A stretch of 53,540 bases of DNA from Eubacteriales bacterium (GCA_030533415.1 JAUNJE010000015.1:1-53540); one strand, 5' to 3'. Shown: positions 23,627 to 32,606, counted from the first letter of the stretch. A program made the numbers and translations. Notes: generated by a model not told the origin, from the letters alone.

Positions 23627-25381
23627 ATGCCGTTCCCACCTGCATTTTTAGATGAACTCACCGCGCGAAATCCAATTGAAGATGTGGTTGGGCAGTATGT
23701 CAGCCTGAAGCGTTCCGGCTCCAACCTGTTTGGCCTTTGCCCCTTTCATGGGGAGAAAACCGCCTCCTTCTCCGTTGCCCCCGACAAAGGCATCTACTAT
23801 TGCTTCGGCTGTCATAAGGGCGGCAGCGTCATCAATTTCCAGATGGAGATCGAGGGCCTGAGCTACCCGGACGCCGTCCGGGCGTTGGCAAAGCGGGCGG
23901 GGATGGAGGTTCCCGAGGACGAACAGTACCAGAGCCGCTACCGCCAGCAGGAACGGCTGTGGGCGCTGCACAAAGAGGCGGCGCGGTACTTCCACAGCCA
24001 GCTGTATGCCCCCGTGGGGGCCAGCGCGCTGCAATATGCCCTGGGACGGGGGATGAGCAAATCCACTCTGACGAAATTCGGCATCGGCTACGCCCCCGAC
24101 AGCTGGTCGGGCCTGGCGGACGCCCTGCGGAAAAAGGGCTATACCGATCAGGAGCTGCGGGATTCCGGCCTTGTGACGGTGTCAAAAAAGAACGGCAATT
24201 TGTTCGACCGCTTCCGGGACCGGCTGATGTTTCCCATCATCGACGTGCGGGGCAATGTTATCGGTTTCGGCGGGCGGATCATGAGCGACAAGGACAAATC
24301 CGCCGCCAAGTACTTAAATTCTCCGGAAACCCTGATTTTTAACAAACGGAAAAACCTGTTTGCCCTGAATTTCGCGAAGAAAAGCAAACTGGGCTATTTT
24401 ATCCTGGTGGAGGGCTATATGGACGCCATTGCCCTGCACCAGTACGGCTTTGACTGCGCGGTGGCCTCTCTGGGGACGGCCCTGACGGAGGACGGCGCGG
24501 CTTTGCTGTCCCGCTATACCGATCAGGTGGTGCTGATTTACGACGGCGACGCCGCCGGCCAGAATGCCACCCAGCGGGCCATCCCCATTTTGGAGCGGGC
24601 GGGCCTGCAGGTGAAGGTCCTGCGGATGCGGGACGCCAAGGACCCGGACGAGTTCCTGAAAAAGTTCGGGGCCGACCGGTTCAAGCTGCTGTTGGAGGAA
24701 TCCTCCAACCGGGTGGAATACCAGCTTGCCGCCATTCTGAAAAAATACGATCTTCGGGATGACGACCAGAAGGTGAAGTACTTACAGGAGTCCGCCGAAC
24801 TGATCAGCAGCCTGAGCAGCTCCGTCCAGCGGGAGGTCTATGCCGGCCGGGTGGCGGAGGCCGCCAAGATCAGCATGGACGCCATGAAGCTGGAAGTGAA
24901 CCGCGCTTTCAAGCGCCGTTTGGCCCGGGAAAAGAAAAAGCAGGAAAAAATCGATTTGGCCCCCGCCCGTGCTTTGCAGCCCAAGAGCCGCAGCATCCGC
25001 TATGACAATATCAAATCCGCCATGGCGGAGGAGATGCTCCTGGCCCTGGTTTTGCAGGAGCCGGCGCTGCTGGACCGGACGGAGGGCCTGACACCGGAAA
25101 TGTTCTCCTCCCAGCTGCTGGGGCGGGTGTTTTCCCAGCTGAGCCAGCGCCACAAAGAGGGCCTGGAGGTCGCTTTAAGCGGCCTTACGGATTTTACCTC
25201 CGAGGAGATATCCCACATTGCGGGACTGCTGCAGCGCCAGCAGGGGCCGGTGAGCGAGCAGGCCCTTTTGGACTGCGTCCGCACCATTCAGCGGGAATAT
25301 CAATCCGGGCGGGTGGAGACGGAGGACGACCTGCTGGCCCTGCGCAACAGAATGAAGGAAAGAAAAGGAATCAAAGCATGA
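23627..25381 (+). CDS. dnaG: DNA primase
   Basis: Makes the RNA primers for DNA replication at the fork. The 584-residue protein has the N-terminal CHC2 zinc ribbon (LCPFHGEKTASFSVAPDKGIYYCFGCHKGG, about residues 38-68). The RNA polymerase core contains the Toprim motifs VEGYMDAI and IYDGDAAGQNA, and a C-terminal helicase-interaction region follows. GAGGAGGAG precedes the ATG. The stop codon overlaps the next start as ATGA. Confidence 0.96.
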   Translation: MPFPPAFLDELTARNPIEDVVGQYVSLKRSGSNLFGLCPFHGEKTASFSVAPDKGIYYCFGCHKGGSVINFQMEIEGLSYPDAVRALAKRAGMEVPEDEQYQSRYRQQERLWALHKEAARYFHSQLYAPVGASALQYALGRGMSKSTLTKFGIGYAPDSWSGLADALRKKGYTDQELRDSGLVTVSKKNGNLFDRFRDRLMFPIIDVRGNVIGFGGRIMSDKDKSAAKYLNSPETLIFNKRKNLFALNFAKKSKLGYFILVEGYMDAIALHQYGFDCAVASLGTALTEDGAALLSRYTDQVVLIYDGDAAGQNATQRAIPILERAGLQVKVLRMRDAKDPDEFLKKFGADRFKLLLEESSNRVEYQLAAILKKYDLRDDDQKVKYLQESAELISSLSSSVQREVYAGRVAEAAKISMDAMKLEVNRAFKRRLAREKKKQEKIDLAPARALQPKSRSIRYDNIKSAMAEEMLLALVLQEPALLDRTEGLTPEMFSSQLLGRVFSQLSQRHKEGLEVALSGLTDFTSEEISHIAGLLQRQQGPVSEQALLDCVRTIQREYQSGRVETEDDLLALRNRMKERKGIKA

Positions 25382-26250
25382 TTGAGCCTCTGGAAAAGCA
25401 AACAGAAGAACCCGTCAGCGCCGGCGAGGACGATGTGCGCCAGTTTCTCCGGGAGATTCGGGAATTTCCCCGGCTGACAGCGGAGGAAGAACGGCAGCTG
25501 GCACGCCGCTGCGCCGAAGGGGACGAGGATGCCATCCGCCAAATGGTCAATTCCAATCTGCGGCTGGTGGTGTCCATCGCCCGGGAATATGCCGGGCGGG
25601 GTGTGGCACTGCTGGACCTGATCCAGGAGGGCAGCATCGGCCTGCTGGCGGCGGCCCGGAAATTTGACTATACCATGGATTTCCGCTTTTCCACCTACGC
25701 CACCAAATGGATCCGACAGGGCGTGACCCGGTGCCTTTTGAACCACGCAAGTCCCATTCGCGTACCCCTGCACACCGCCGAGCGGATGCGCAAGGTGGAA
25801 TCCGCCCGGGCGGCGCTGCTGCAGCAGACCGGGGAAGAGCCGACGCCGGCGGAAATCGCGGAAAAATGCGGCATCCCAGAAAGCAAGGTGCTGGAGCTGA
25901 TTCAGCTGACCCCGGATGTCTGTTCCCTGGATGTCCCCACCGGAGATGGGGATGAAGGCACCCTCCATTCTCTGGTGGAGGATGTTCAGACCCCCCAGCC
26001 CTATGAGGAGCTGGTGCGCCAGGAGTTGGAGCACACCATGGGGCAGCTGCTGGCGACTTTGAGTGACCGCCAACAGCAGATTCTGCGGCTGCATTTCGGC
26101 ATGGAGGACGGCAACTGCTATTCTCTGGAGGAGATCGGCAGAATGCTGGGCATTTCCAAGGAGCGTGTCCGCCAGATCGAACGCCAGGCCATGGACAAGC
26201 TGCAAAAAAACGGCGCCAGTCTTGGATTGGAGGATTTCTTAAATGAATGA
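25378..26250 (+). CDS. sigma-70 family RNA polymerase sigma factor
   Basis: A 290-residue sigma factor at the usual rpoD place after dnaG. It is short and lacks region 1.1 and the non-conserved insertion. Visible parts are region 1.2 (DDVRQFLREI, about 18-27), core-binding 2.1-2.2 (NLRLVVSIAREYAG, LLDLIQEGSIGLL), 2.3-2.4 (FRFSTYATKWIRQGVTR), region 3, and 4.2 (SLEEIGRMLGISKERVRQIERQAMDKL). The residues that read the -10 (Gln114 and Thr117 here) are kept, but the melting Trp pair is Lys-Trp (110-111). It could be a group 2 or alternative sigma rather than the housekeeping one. It overlaps dnaG by 4 bases and the next gene by 8. Confidence 0.9.
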   Translation: MIEPLEKQTEEPVSAGEDDVRQFLREIREFPRLTAEEERQLARRCAEGDEDAIRQMVNSNLRLVVSIAREYAGRGVALLDLIQEGSIGLLAAARKFDYTMDFRFSTYATKWIRQGVTRCLLNHASPIRVPLHTAERMRKVESARAALLQQTGEEPTPAEIAEKCGIPESKVLELIQLTPDVCSLDVPTGDGDEGTLHSLVEDVQTPQPYEELVRQELEHTMGQLLATLSDRQQQILRLHFGMEDGNCYSLEEIGRMLGISKERVRQIERQAMDKLQKNGASLGLEDFLNE

Positions 26251-27283
26251 TTTGGATTTTTCCTTTGAAGATAGCCCCTGGGAGGCTTTTTTAGCGACGA
26301 AGCAGAGTGGCGATACCGTCTCCGCCGCCAACCTTCTGACCCTGCTGGAAGGGGAAGAGGAGCAGGCGGTGGAGGATGCCCTGCTGGATCTGGAAAACCG
26401 CTGCATCGGACTGGACATTTCCGGCCTTCCCAAGGCGGGTGGTACGGGAGAAGCGGCCCTTCGCCTGCGGCAGGAGATGCAGCTGGTGAAGAAGGGGCTG
26501 CAGCCCCGGGATCTGGAACCAAACGATCCCCTGCGGCTGTACTTAGAAGAGGTGGCCGGAACCCCCGTTGCCGGAGACGAGCAGCTTCTGGCAGAAGCCT
26601 GTGCCCGGGGAGGGGAAGAGGCCATGCTGGCGCTGACCAACCTGGGCCTGAGCCGGGTCATCGGCATCGCCGGGGAGCATGTGGGCTATGGCGTACTGCT
26701 GCTGGACCTGATTCAGGAGGGCAGCTTAGGGCTGTGGCAGGCTGTCCGCAATTACCGAAGCGGCCCCTTTGGACCGCACCGGGACCGCTGGATTCGCTTT
26801 TACATGGCTAAGGCGGTGATGATGCAGGCAAGGGCCAACGGCGTGGGGCAGAAAATGCGTGCCGCGCTGGAGGATTACCGGGCCGTTGACGAGCGCCTGC
26901 TCTGCGACCTGGGAAGAAATCCGACGCTGGAGGAAATTGCTTCGGAGCTGCATATGGGCGTGGAGGAGGCCTCCGCCGTCAGGAAAATGCTGGAAGATGC
27001 CCGCCTGCTGGCCCAGGCAAGGAAAGCCCCGGAGCCGGAGGAGGCGCGGGAAGCGGAGCAGCAGGCGGTGGAGGATACCGCCCAGTTCCAGATGCGGCAG
27101 CGCATTTTGGATTTGCTGTCCTCTCTGGGGGCGGATGACGCCCGCCTGCTGACCCTGCGCTTTGGTCTGGAGGGCGGCATGCCCATGAGTCCCGAGGAAG
27201 CCGGCAGGCGTTTGGGACTTACTCCGGATGAGGTGGTGGCCAGGGAAGCCGCCGCGCTGGCAAAACTGAGAGCCGGGAAATAA
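26243..27283 (+). CDS. degenerate sigma-70 paralogue (sigma-like protein)
   Basis: A 346-residue protein that aligns along its length with sigma-70 factors after a unique N-terminal stretch of about 90 residues. Region 1.2 (NDPLRLYLEEVAG) and core-binding 2.2 (LLLDLIQEGSLGLWQAV) are well kept. The promoter-reading parts are not. In region 2.4 the sequence is DRWIRFYMAKAV, with Phe and Ala in place of the Gln and Thr that contact the -10. In region 4.2 ERVRQIE has become DEVVARE, removing the -35 contacts. A Glu/Ala-rich linker separates regions 3 and 4. GGAGG lies inside the upstream gene, with an 8-base overlap. It may bind core polymerase without recognising normal promoters, or it may have a new specificity. 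Confidence 0.8.
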   Translation: MNDLDFSFEDSPWEAFLATKQSGDTVSAANLLTLLEGEEEQAVEDALLDLENRCIGLDISGLPKAGGTGEAALRLRQEMQLVKKGLQPRDLEPNDPLRLYLEEVAGTPVAGDEQLLAEACARGGEEAMLALTNLGLSRVIGIAGEHVGYGVLLLDLIQEGSLGLWQAVRNYRSGPFGPHRDRWIRFYMAKAVMMQARANGVGQKMRAALEDYRAVDERLLCDLGRNPTLEEIASELHMGVEEASAVRKMLEDARLLAQARKAPEPEEAREAEQQAVEDTAQFQMRQRILDLLSSLGADDARLLTLRFGLEGGMPMSPEEAGRRLGLTPDEVVAREAAALAKLRAGK

Positions 27284-27331
27284 TCCACAGCGGGGCATGC
27301 CCCGACAATCATAGAAATGAGAGGAATTACC

Positions 27332-28012
27332 ATGGAAAAGAAAATTTCCATCGCCATTGACGGCCCCGCCGGGGCGGGCAAGAGCACCATCGCCCGCCGC
27401 CTTGCAAAGGAGCTGGGCTATTACTATGTGGACACCGGAGCGATTTACCGAACGGTAGCCTACTTTTTTGACTTGTGGGGCATCAGTCCCAAGGACATTG
27501 ACGGGATTACCCGCTACATTGACGAGCTGACCGTCGGCATCGAGTATGACGAAGAGGGCGTCCAGCACATGATCATGAACGGGATGGATGTCACCGAAGA
27601 CATCCGCACCCAGGAAATCGCCCAGAAGGCCAGCCTGGTTTCTGCCCAGCCGATCGTCCGGGAGATGCTGCTGGACATGCAGCGGGACGTGGCCAAGCAG
27701 CACAACGTCATTATGGATGGCCGGGATATCGGCACCGTGGTGCTCCCCAAGGCCACGGTCAAGATCTTCCTGACGGCCTCCGCCGAGGTTCGCGCGCAGC
27801 GCCGCACCAAGGAGCTGACAGCCAAGGGGCAGAAGGCGGACTACAACAAAGTCCTTAAAGAAATTCAGCAGCGGGATTACCAGGATACCCACCGGGAGGT
27901 GGCGCCGCTGAAAATGGCCAGGGATTCCGTCAAGCTGGACACCTCTGAGCTGGATATTGAGGGCGTCATCGCCGCAATAAAGGAGATCATCGCGAAGAAG
28001 GTGGTGCAATGA
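27332..28012 (+). CDS. cmk: cytidylate kinase
   Basis: Phosphorylates CMP and dCMP to the diphosphates. The 226-residue protein has the P-loop IAIDGPAGAGKSTIARRLA, the DTGAIYRTV substrate segment, MDGRDIGTVVLP and RDYQDTHREVAPLK. The ATG at 27332 has GAGAGG 7 bases upstream; an earlier in-frame ATG at 27317 overlaps that site. The stop codon overlaps the ispH-rpsA start as ATGA. The cmk-ispH-rpsA order is characteristic of Clostridia. Confidence 0.95.
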   Translation: MEKKISIAIDGPAGAGKSTIARRLAKELGYYYVDTGAIYRTVAYFFDLWGISPKDIDGITRYIDELTVGIEYDEEGVQHMIMNGMDVTEDIRTQEIAQKASLVSAQPIVREMLLDMQRDVAKQHNVIMDGRDIGTVVLPKATVKIFLTASAEVRAQRRTKELTAKGQKADYNKVLKEIQQRDYQDTHREVAPLKMARDSVKLDTSELDIEGVIAAIKEIIAKKVVQ

Positions 28013-29949
28013 GTGTCACGGTGGCCAAAAGCGCCGGTTTCTGCTTTGGGGTCAGCCGGGCGGTGGAACTGGTGGAACAGGCCGCCGGGGCGGGGAAACG
28101 GGTGGTGACCCTTGGACCCATTATCCACAACCGCCATGTGGTGGACAGATTCCGGGAAATGGGGGTGGGTGTGATCGCGGCCCCGGAGGAGGCCCAGCCG
28201 GGGGATACGGTGATCATCCGCTCCCACGGCGTAGCCCGGGAGGTCTATGAAAGGCTGCAAAGACAGGATGTGGAGATTGTCGATGCCACCTGCCCCTTCG
28301 TCAAGCGGATCCACGGCATTGTCCGCCGGGCGGAGGAGGAAGGACGCCTTCCCATCATCATCGGGACCCCCACCCACCCGGAGGTGGAGGGGATCGCCGG
28401 ATGGTGCGGCGAATGCCGGGTTTTTTCCTGCCGGGAGGACCTGGAAAATTGGGCAAATTCCCATGCTGATTTGAAAGATTCGGCAATTTGCATGGTTTCG
28501 CAGACAACTTCTACCGAATCTTTGTGGAAATCGTGCGGAATTTTTGCAAAAAAACAGTTTACTAACTTGAAAATTTTTGATACAATATGTAGAGCAACTG
28601 AGTATAGGCAAAGCGAAGCAGCAGAATTAAGCCGATCCTGTCAGGCCATGGTCGTTGTCGGAGATCTCACAAGTTCCAACACGGGCCGTCTCGCTATGAT
28701 TTGCCGAGAGCACTGCGATAAAGTCTTCCTGGTGGATAACGCCGCCGAGCTGAAGGCGGAGGATTTTTCCGGTGTCAGCGATGTTGGAATCACTGCCGGT
28801 GCGTCGACGCCAGCGTGGATTATAAAGGAGGTCAATAAGACTATGAGTGAAATTACCAATGTTGAGGCTGTACAGGAGGAGAACTTCGCTGAGCTTCTCG
28901 AGCAGTCCATCAAGACTTTAAATACAGGAGATAAGGTCAAGGGCACCGTCACCGGCATCGGCAACACCGAGGTCCAGGTGGACCTGGGCACCAAGCATGC
29001 CGGTTATATTCCTTATGATGAAGTCAGCACCGATCCCTCTGTGAAGCCCGAGGATGTTTTGAAGGTCGGCGATGAAATCGAGGTCTTTGTCGTTCGCGTC
29101 AACGATCAGGAGGGCACCGTGCAGCTGTCCAAGAAGAAGCTGGACGGCCTGAAGGTTTGGGATGACATGGCAGCCTGGGTGGACAACAAGACCACCGTGG
29201 AGGGCACCATCACCGAAGAGAACAAGGGCGGCCTGGTTGCCAATGTCAAGGGCATCCGCGTGTTCATTCCCGCTTCCCAGTCCGGCATCGCCAAGGGAGG
29301 CGACATGGCCGGCATGGTGGGCAAGGCCATCCAGATGAAGATCACCGAGGTCAACCGCGCCCGGCGCCGCGTTATCGGCTCCATCCGCGCTGTTGCTTCC
29401 GAGGCCCGGAAGGCGGCCCAGGAGAAGATTTGGGCGGAGATCGAGAACGGCAAGAAGTATCACGGTGTCGTCAAGTCCCTGACTTCCTACGGCGCTTTCG
29501 TGGACATCGGCGGCGTGGACGGCATGGTACATGTTTCTGAGCTGAGCTGGAACCGCATCAAGACGCCCGCTGATGTTGTCAAGGTTGGCGATGAGATCGA
29601 TGTTTACGTCATCTCCTTCGATCCCGAGAAGCACAAGATTTCTCTGGGCTACAAGACCGCTGAGATGAACCCCTGGAACCAGTTCATGACCAACTATTCC
29701 ATCGGCGATGTGGTGGATGCCAAGGTCGTGAAGCTGATGACCTTCGGCGCCTTCGCGGAGATCCTGCCCGGCGTTGACGGCCTGATCCATATCTCCCAGA
29801 TCGCTGACCGCCGCATCGGCAAGCCTGAGGATGTCCTGTCCGAGGGCCAGATGGTCAAGGTCAAGATCACCGATGTGGACGCTGAGAACAAGCGTATCTC
29901 CCTGTCCATCCGTGCTCTGCTGGAGCAGGGCGGCGAGGATGCCGAGTAA
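28009..29949 (+). CDS. ispH-rpsA: fused IspH (HMBPP reductase) - ribosomal protein S1
   Basis: One 646-codon frame. Residues 1-275 are IspH, the [4Fe-4S] enzyme making IPP and DMAPP in the last step of the MEP pathway. The cluster cysteines lie in AGFCFGVSRAV, DATCPFVKRIH and FDTICRATEYRQ. From about residue 279 come four S1 RNA-binding domains, for example KVKGTVTGIGNTEVQVDLG and KYHGVVKSLTSYGAFVDIGGVDGMVHVSELSW. Such fusions are known in Clostridia. A strong Shine-Dalgarno and in-frame ATG (28843) at the junction could also give free S1. Bases 28445-28640 are visibly more AT-rich than the rest. Closed by a terminator. Confidence 0.94.
   Translation: MSVTVAKSAGFCFGVSRAVELVEQAAGAGKRVVTLGPIIHNRHVVDRFREMGVGVIAAPEEAQPGDTVIIRSHGVAREVYERLQRQDVEIVDATCPFVKRIHGIVRRAEEEGRLPIIIGTPTHPEVEGIAGWCGECRVFSCREDLENWANSHADLKDSAICMVSQTTSTESLWKSCGIFAKKQFTNLKIFDTICRATEYRQSEAAELSRSCQAMVVVGDLTSSNTGRLAMICREHCDKVFLVDNAAELKAEDFSGVSDVGITAGASTPAWIIKEVNKTMSEITNVEAVQEENFAELLEQSIKTLNTGDKVKGTVTGIGNTEVQVDLGTKHAGYIPYDEVSTDPSVKPEDVLKVGDEIEVFVVRVNDQEGTVQLSKKKLDGLKVWDDMAAWVDNKTTVEGTITEENKGGLVANVKGIRVFIPASQSGIAKGGDMAGMVGKAIQMKITEVNRARRRVIGSIRAVASEARKAAQEKIWAEIENGKKYHGVVKSLTSYGAFVDIGGVDGMVHVSELSWNRIKTPADVVKVGDEIDVYVISFDPEKHKISLGYKTAEMNPWNQFMTNYSIGDVVDAKVVKLMTFGAFAEILPGVDGLIHISQIADRRIGKPEDVLSEGQMVKVKITDVDAENKRISLSIRALLEQGGEDAE
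28558..28586 (+). promoter_or_regulatory. possible internal promoter for rpsA inside ispH
   Basis: TTTACT (28558-28563) and TACAAT (28581-28586), 17 bases apart, lie in the AT-rich island of the ispH part, about 260 bases before the internal S1 start. The position fits a separate S1 transcript, but AT-rich coding DNA can produce such matches by chance. Confidence 0.4.
28824..28845 (+). promoter_or_regulatory. internal Shine-Dalgarno and start codon for free S1
   Basis: AAAGGAGGT (28824-28832) is followed after 10 bases by ATG (28843-28845), in frame with the fusion and exactly at the start of the S1 part (MSEITNVEAVQEENF). Such a near-perfect ribosome-binding site is not needed inside a fusion gene, which suggests that S1 is also translated separately. 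Confidence 0.65.
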
Positions 29950-29961
29950 TTTCTAAAATGG

Positions 29962-29994
29962 ATACCGGGGCTGCGCGCAGTCCCGGTATTTTTT
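29962..29994 (+). terminator. ispH-rpsA terminator
   Basis: An ATACCGGG stem pairs with the CCCGGTAT at 29982-29989, enclosing a self-complementary CTGCGCGCAG, and is followed by six T residues. Confidence 0.85.
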
Positions 29995-30043
29995 AGCAGA
30001 CACGGTTGTAAGAAAACGTAGAAAAAACGGAGGGATAGAAAAT

Positions 30044-30208
30044 ATGAATCTTTTGTATGCCATCCTCAGCTATGCCATGGCGGCCTTCAATTTGTACCGG
30101 AGCATTCACGGGGCAGGTGTTATGAATGTGGTTTTTGCCCTGCTCTGGCTGGGGATCGGAATTTATTTGACCCTGAGATATTGCAAAACGCCGAAAGATA
30201 AGGAGTAA
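30044..30208 (+). CDS. 54-residue membrane protein
   Basis: A small gene with GGAGGG 10 bases before the ATG. The product has two hydrophobic helices, about residues 2-17 (NLLYAILSYAMAAFNL) and 27-45 (MNVVFALLWLGIGIYLTLR), and a charged tail ending KTPKDKE. No family is recognised. It lies between the rpsA terminator and the Dabb gene, which begins 4 bases after its stop, so the two are probably cotranscribed and translationally coupled. Confidence 0.7.
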   Translation: MNLLYAILSYAMAAFNLYRSIHGAGVMNVVFALLWLGIGIYLTLRYCKTPKDKE

Positions 30209-30212
30209 AAAG

Positions 30213-30494
30213 ATGGTCAAGCATATTGTTCTTTACACGTTCAAAGAAGGTGTGGATAAAGACGGAGCCGTTAAACTGATCGCGTCCGTTTTGGAGCCTT
30301 TGGTGGGAAAAATCCCCGGCCTGCTGCATTTGGAGGTCCGCCGGGCTTTCAGCGGTATGGATTACGCCCTGTATTCCGAGTTTGAAAGCCGGGAGGCGCT
30401 GGAGGGCTATGCCGTCCACCCCCTGCATCAGGAAGCAAAGACTCATTTTTTCCATCTGTTGGACAGCCGCGTTGCCGCGGACTATGTGTGCTGA
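30213..30494 (+). CDS. Dabb (stress-responsive A/B barrel) domain protein
   Basis: A 93-residue protein with the dimeric alpha+beta barrel pattern. It starts MVKHIVLYTFKEG, has a central IPGLLHLEVRRAF and YALYSEFESREALEGYAVHPLHQE, and ends RVAADYV. The family is found in stress-related and small-molecule-handling proteins; no reaction can be assigned here. AAGGAG lies upstream in the end of the preceding small gene. Confidence 0.85.
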   Translation: MVKHIVLYTFKEGVDKDGAVKLIASVLEPLVGKIPGLLHLEVRRAFSGMDYALYSEFESREALEGYAVHPLHQEAKTHFFHLLDSRVAADYVC

Positions 30495-30507
30495 AGGAGA
30501 ATAGTGT

Positions 30508-30777
30508 ATGAAGGCAATCGTAACCGTTGTGGGCAAGGACCGGGTAGGCATCATTGCGGGTGTCTGCACCGCTCTGGCCAATTTTAATGTCAATGTCCTG
30601 GATATCAGCCAGACTGTCATGCAGGGCTACTTTACCATGATGATGGCAACCGAAGTCTCCCAGTGCAGCGTTCCCCTGGCGGAGCTGGTCACCAAGATGG
30701 AGCAGATTGGCAAAGAAATGGGATTGTCCATCCGTGTCCAGCGGGAGGACATCTTTGAAGCCATGCACCGTATCTGA
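30508..30777 (+). CDS. ACT-domain protein (UPF0237)
   Basis: An 89-residue stand-alone ACT domain, a fold that usually binds amino acids or other small ligands. The start KAIVTVVGKDRVGIIAGVCTALANFNVNVLDISQTVMQGYFTM is typical of UPF0237 proteins. These are commonly encoded directly before a UPF0210 gene, as here with a 9-base gap, so the two products probably work together. The ligand is unknown. GAAGGAG precedes the ATG. Confidence 0.92.
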   Translation: MKAIVTVVGKDRVGIIAGVCTALANFNVNVLDISQTVMQGYFTMMMATEVSQCSVPLAELVTKMEQIGKEMGLSIRVQREDIFEAMHRI

Positions 30778-30786
30778 GGTGGACCT

Positions 30787-32145
30787 ATGCTGAATCAAAA
30801 GGACATTCTGACGACCCAGGATATGATCGACAAGCGGCATTTGGACATCCGCACCATCACCATGGGCATTAGCCTGATGGATTGCTGTGACCCGGACCTG
30901 AAGGCCTGCTGTGACAAGATTTACAGGAAGATCACCCGCTGTGCCAGGGACCTGGTGAAGGTGGGGGAGAACATTGAGAAGGAATTTGGCATTCCCATCG
31001 TCAATAAGCGGATTTCCGTTACGCCGGTTGCCATTGTGGCCGGCGCCTGCGAGACGGATTCCTATGTGGAGGTCGCAAGGACCCTGGATGCCGCCGCCAA
31101 AACCTGTGGCGTGAATTTTATCGGCGGCTTTTCCGCGCTGGTGCAGAAGGGCTGTACCACGGGGGACTGGAAGCTGATTCGCTCCATCCCCGAGGCCATG
31201 GCCGCCACGGAGCGGGTCTGCGCCAGTGTCAACGTCGGTTCTACCAAGGCGGGCATCAACATGGATGCCGTTGCCGAAATGGGCCGAATCATCAAGAAAA
31301 CCGCCGAGCTTACGAAGGATAATGACGGCCTGGGCTGTGCCAAAGTGGTGGTGTTTGCCAATGCTGTGGAGGACAATCCCTTTATGGCGGGGGCTTTCCA
31401 CGGCGTGGGAGAGCCGGAGTGTGTGCTGAATGTGGGCGTGTCCGGTCCCGGTGTGGTTTACCATGCTCTGCAAAGCGTCAAGGGCCAGCCCTTTGACGTG
31501 GTGGCAGAAACCATCAAGAAAACGGCCTTCCAAATCACCCGTATGGGCCAGCTGGTGGGCCAGGAGGCCTCCCGCCGCCTGGGGGTGCCCTTCGGCATCG
31601 TGGACCTGAGCCTGGCGCCCACTCCTGCGGTGGGGGACAGCGTGGCCCGGATTCTGGAGGAAATGGGGCTGGAGGTCGTGGGTACCCATGGCACCACCGC
31701 CGCGCTGGCACTGCTGAACGATGCTGTCAAGAAGGGCGGTGTCATGGCGTCCAACCACGTCGGCGGCCTGTCCGGTGCCTTCATTCCGGTGTCCGAGGAT
31801 GAGGGGATGATCGCTGCTGCCGAGTGCGGCACGCTGGCATTGGATAAGCTGGAGGCCATGACCTGCGTCTGCTCCGTGGGCCTGGACATGATCGCCGTGC
31901 CCGGAGATACCTCCGCCGCCACCATTTCCGCCATCATTGCCGACGAAGCCGCCATCGGCATGGTCAACTCCAAGACCACCGCTGTCCGCATTATCCCCGC
32001 ACCCAACAAGGTGGTAGGCGACCGGGTGGAGATGGGCGGATTGCTGGGCAGTGCGCCCGTTATGCCCGTTCACGATAAGTCCAGCGGCGGCTTTATTGCC
32101 AGGGGCGGTCGGATTCCCGCTCCGCTGCAGAGCCTGAAAAATTGA
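30787..32145 (+). CDS. UPF0210 (PFL, DUF711) family protein
   Basis: A 452-residue protein of the PFL/UPF0210 family, historically grouped by a remote resemblance to pyruvate formate-lyase structures but without a demonstrated reaction. Conserved stretches include [77 protein letters not shown] and the C-terminal [13 protein letters not shown]. It is paired with the ACT-domain gene. A diverged copy of its last 45 codons occurs 3.2 kb downstream, beyond the AT-rich island, which begins right after this stop codon. Confidence 0.93.
   Translation: MLNQKDILTTQDMIDKRHLDIRTITMGISLMDCCDPDLKACCDKIYRKITRCARDLVKVGENIEKEFGIPIVNKRISVTPVAIVAGACETDSYVEVARTLDAAAKTCGVNFIGGFSALVQKGCTTGDWKLIRSIPEAMAATERVCASVNVGSTKAGINMDAVAEMGRIIKKTAELTKDNDGLGCAKVVVFANAVEDNPFMAGAFHGVGEPECVLNVGVSGPGVVYHALQSVKGQPFDVVAETIKKTAFQITRMGQLVGQEASRRLGVPFGIVDLSLAPTPAVGDSVARILEEMGLEVVGTHGTTAALALLNDAVKKGGVMASNHVGGLSGAFIPVSEDEGMIAAAECGTLALDKLEAMTCVCSVGLDMIAVPGDTSAATISAIIADEAAIGMVNSKTTAVRIIPAPNKVVGDRVEMGGLLGSAPVMPVHDKSSGGFIARGGRIPAPLQSLKN
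32008..32145 (+). repeat. direct repeat, left copy (3' end of the UPF0210 gene)
   Basis: The last 46 codons (with stop) of the UPF0210 gene recur at 35232-35369 in the same orientation and reading frame, with 18 differences over 138 bases. Only 6 of these fall in the last 96 bases. The pair flanks the AT-rich island. Confidence 0.9.
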
Positions 32146-32606
32146 TTTTCATGGCTCCAAAGGAACTATAAAATGTGAATAGGAATACTTTAGGTAAGTT
32201 TTGGGAGTATTTGTGAATGACGACCACTTTGAGGCTATATTCTTCATTCCCAAAAGATTATTGGAGATGTATACTGCTGTTACCTCGGTGGTGTGGCGTT
32301 GTCCTTTGGCTCTTACGACGGTGATATAGTGATGGACTTCATTATATTTTGCCAAGGAAGCATTGGGGACGAAGAGAATTATTCCATTGTTGCGGAGGAA
32401 TTTTTGATGGTTTATGATCGATTAAGCCTGATAATATGTCTGGAACAGTGTGGTAATCAGATTATAGTATTGAAAGTGTAATTTAAATTTACCTTTGAAA
32501 GTACTGCAAAGTTTATTTTGCAAGCCGATTTTGAAGTTGGATGTGCGGTTTTGATTCCTTGGAAAATTGTACTTTGCAACAATGGAAAAATGATTTGTAG
32601 GAAGGG
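32146..32606. other. AT-rich intergenic region at the left end of the island
   Basis: 460 bases without a supported gene. The base composition changes abruptly to AT-rich after the UPF0210 stop. A 62-codon open frame (32293-32481) has no ribosome-binding site and no recognisable family. I see no tRNA, integrase fragment or clear terminator. It may be decayed coding sequence. Confidence 0.5.

Noticed and set aside
28009-29949. IspH-S1 as an assembly or sequencing error joining two genes
   Set aside because: The frame is continuous and this fusion is a known clostridial arrangement; the junction has ordinary coding sequence.
32293-32481. A 62-codon open frame at the left end of the AT-rich island
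   Set aside because: No ribosome-binding site, no recognised family, and AT-rich context; could be a remnant but cannot be supported as a gene.
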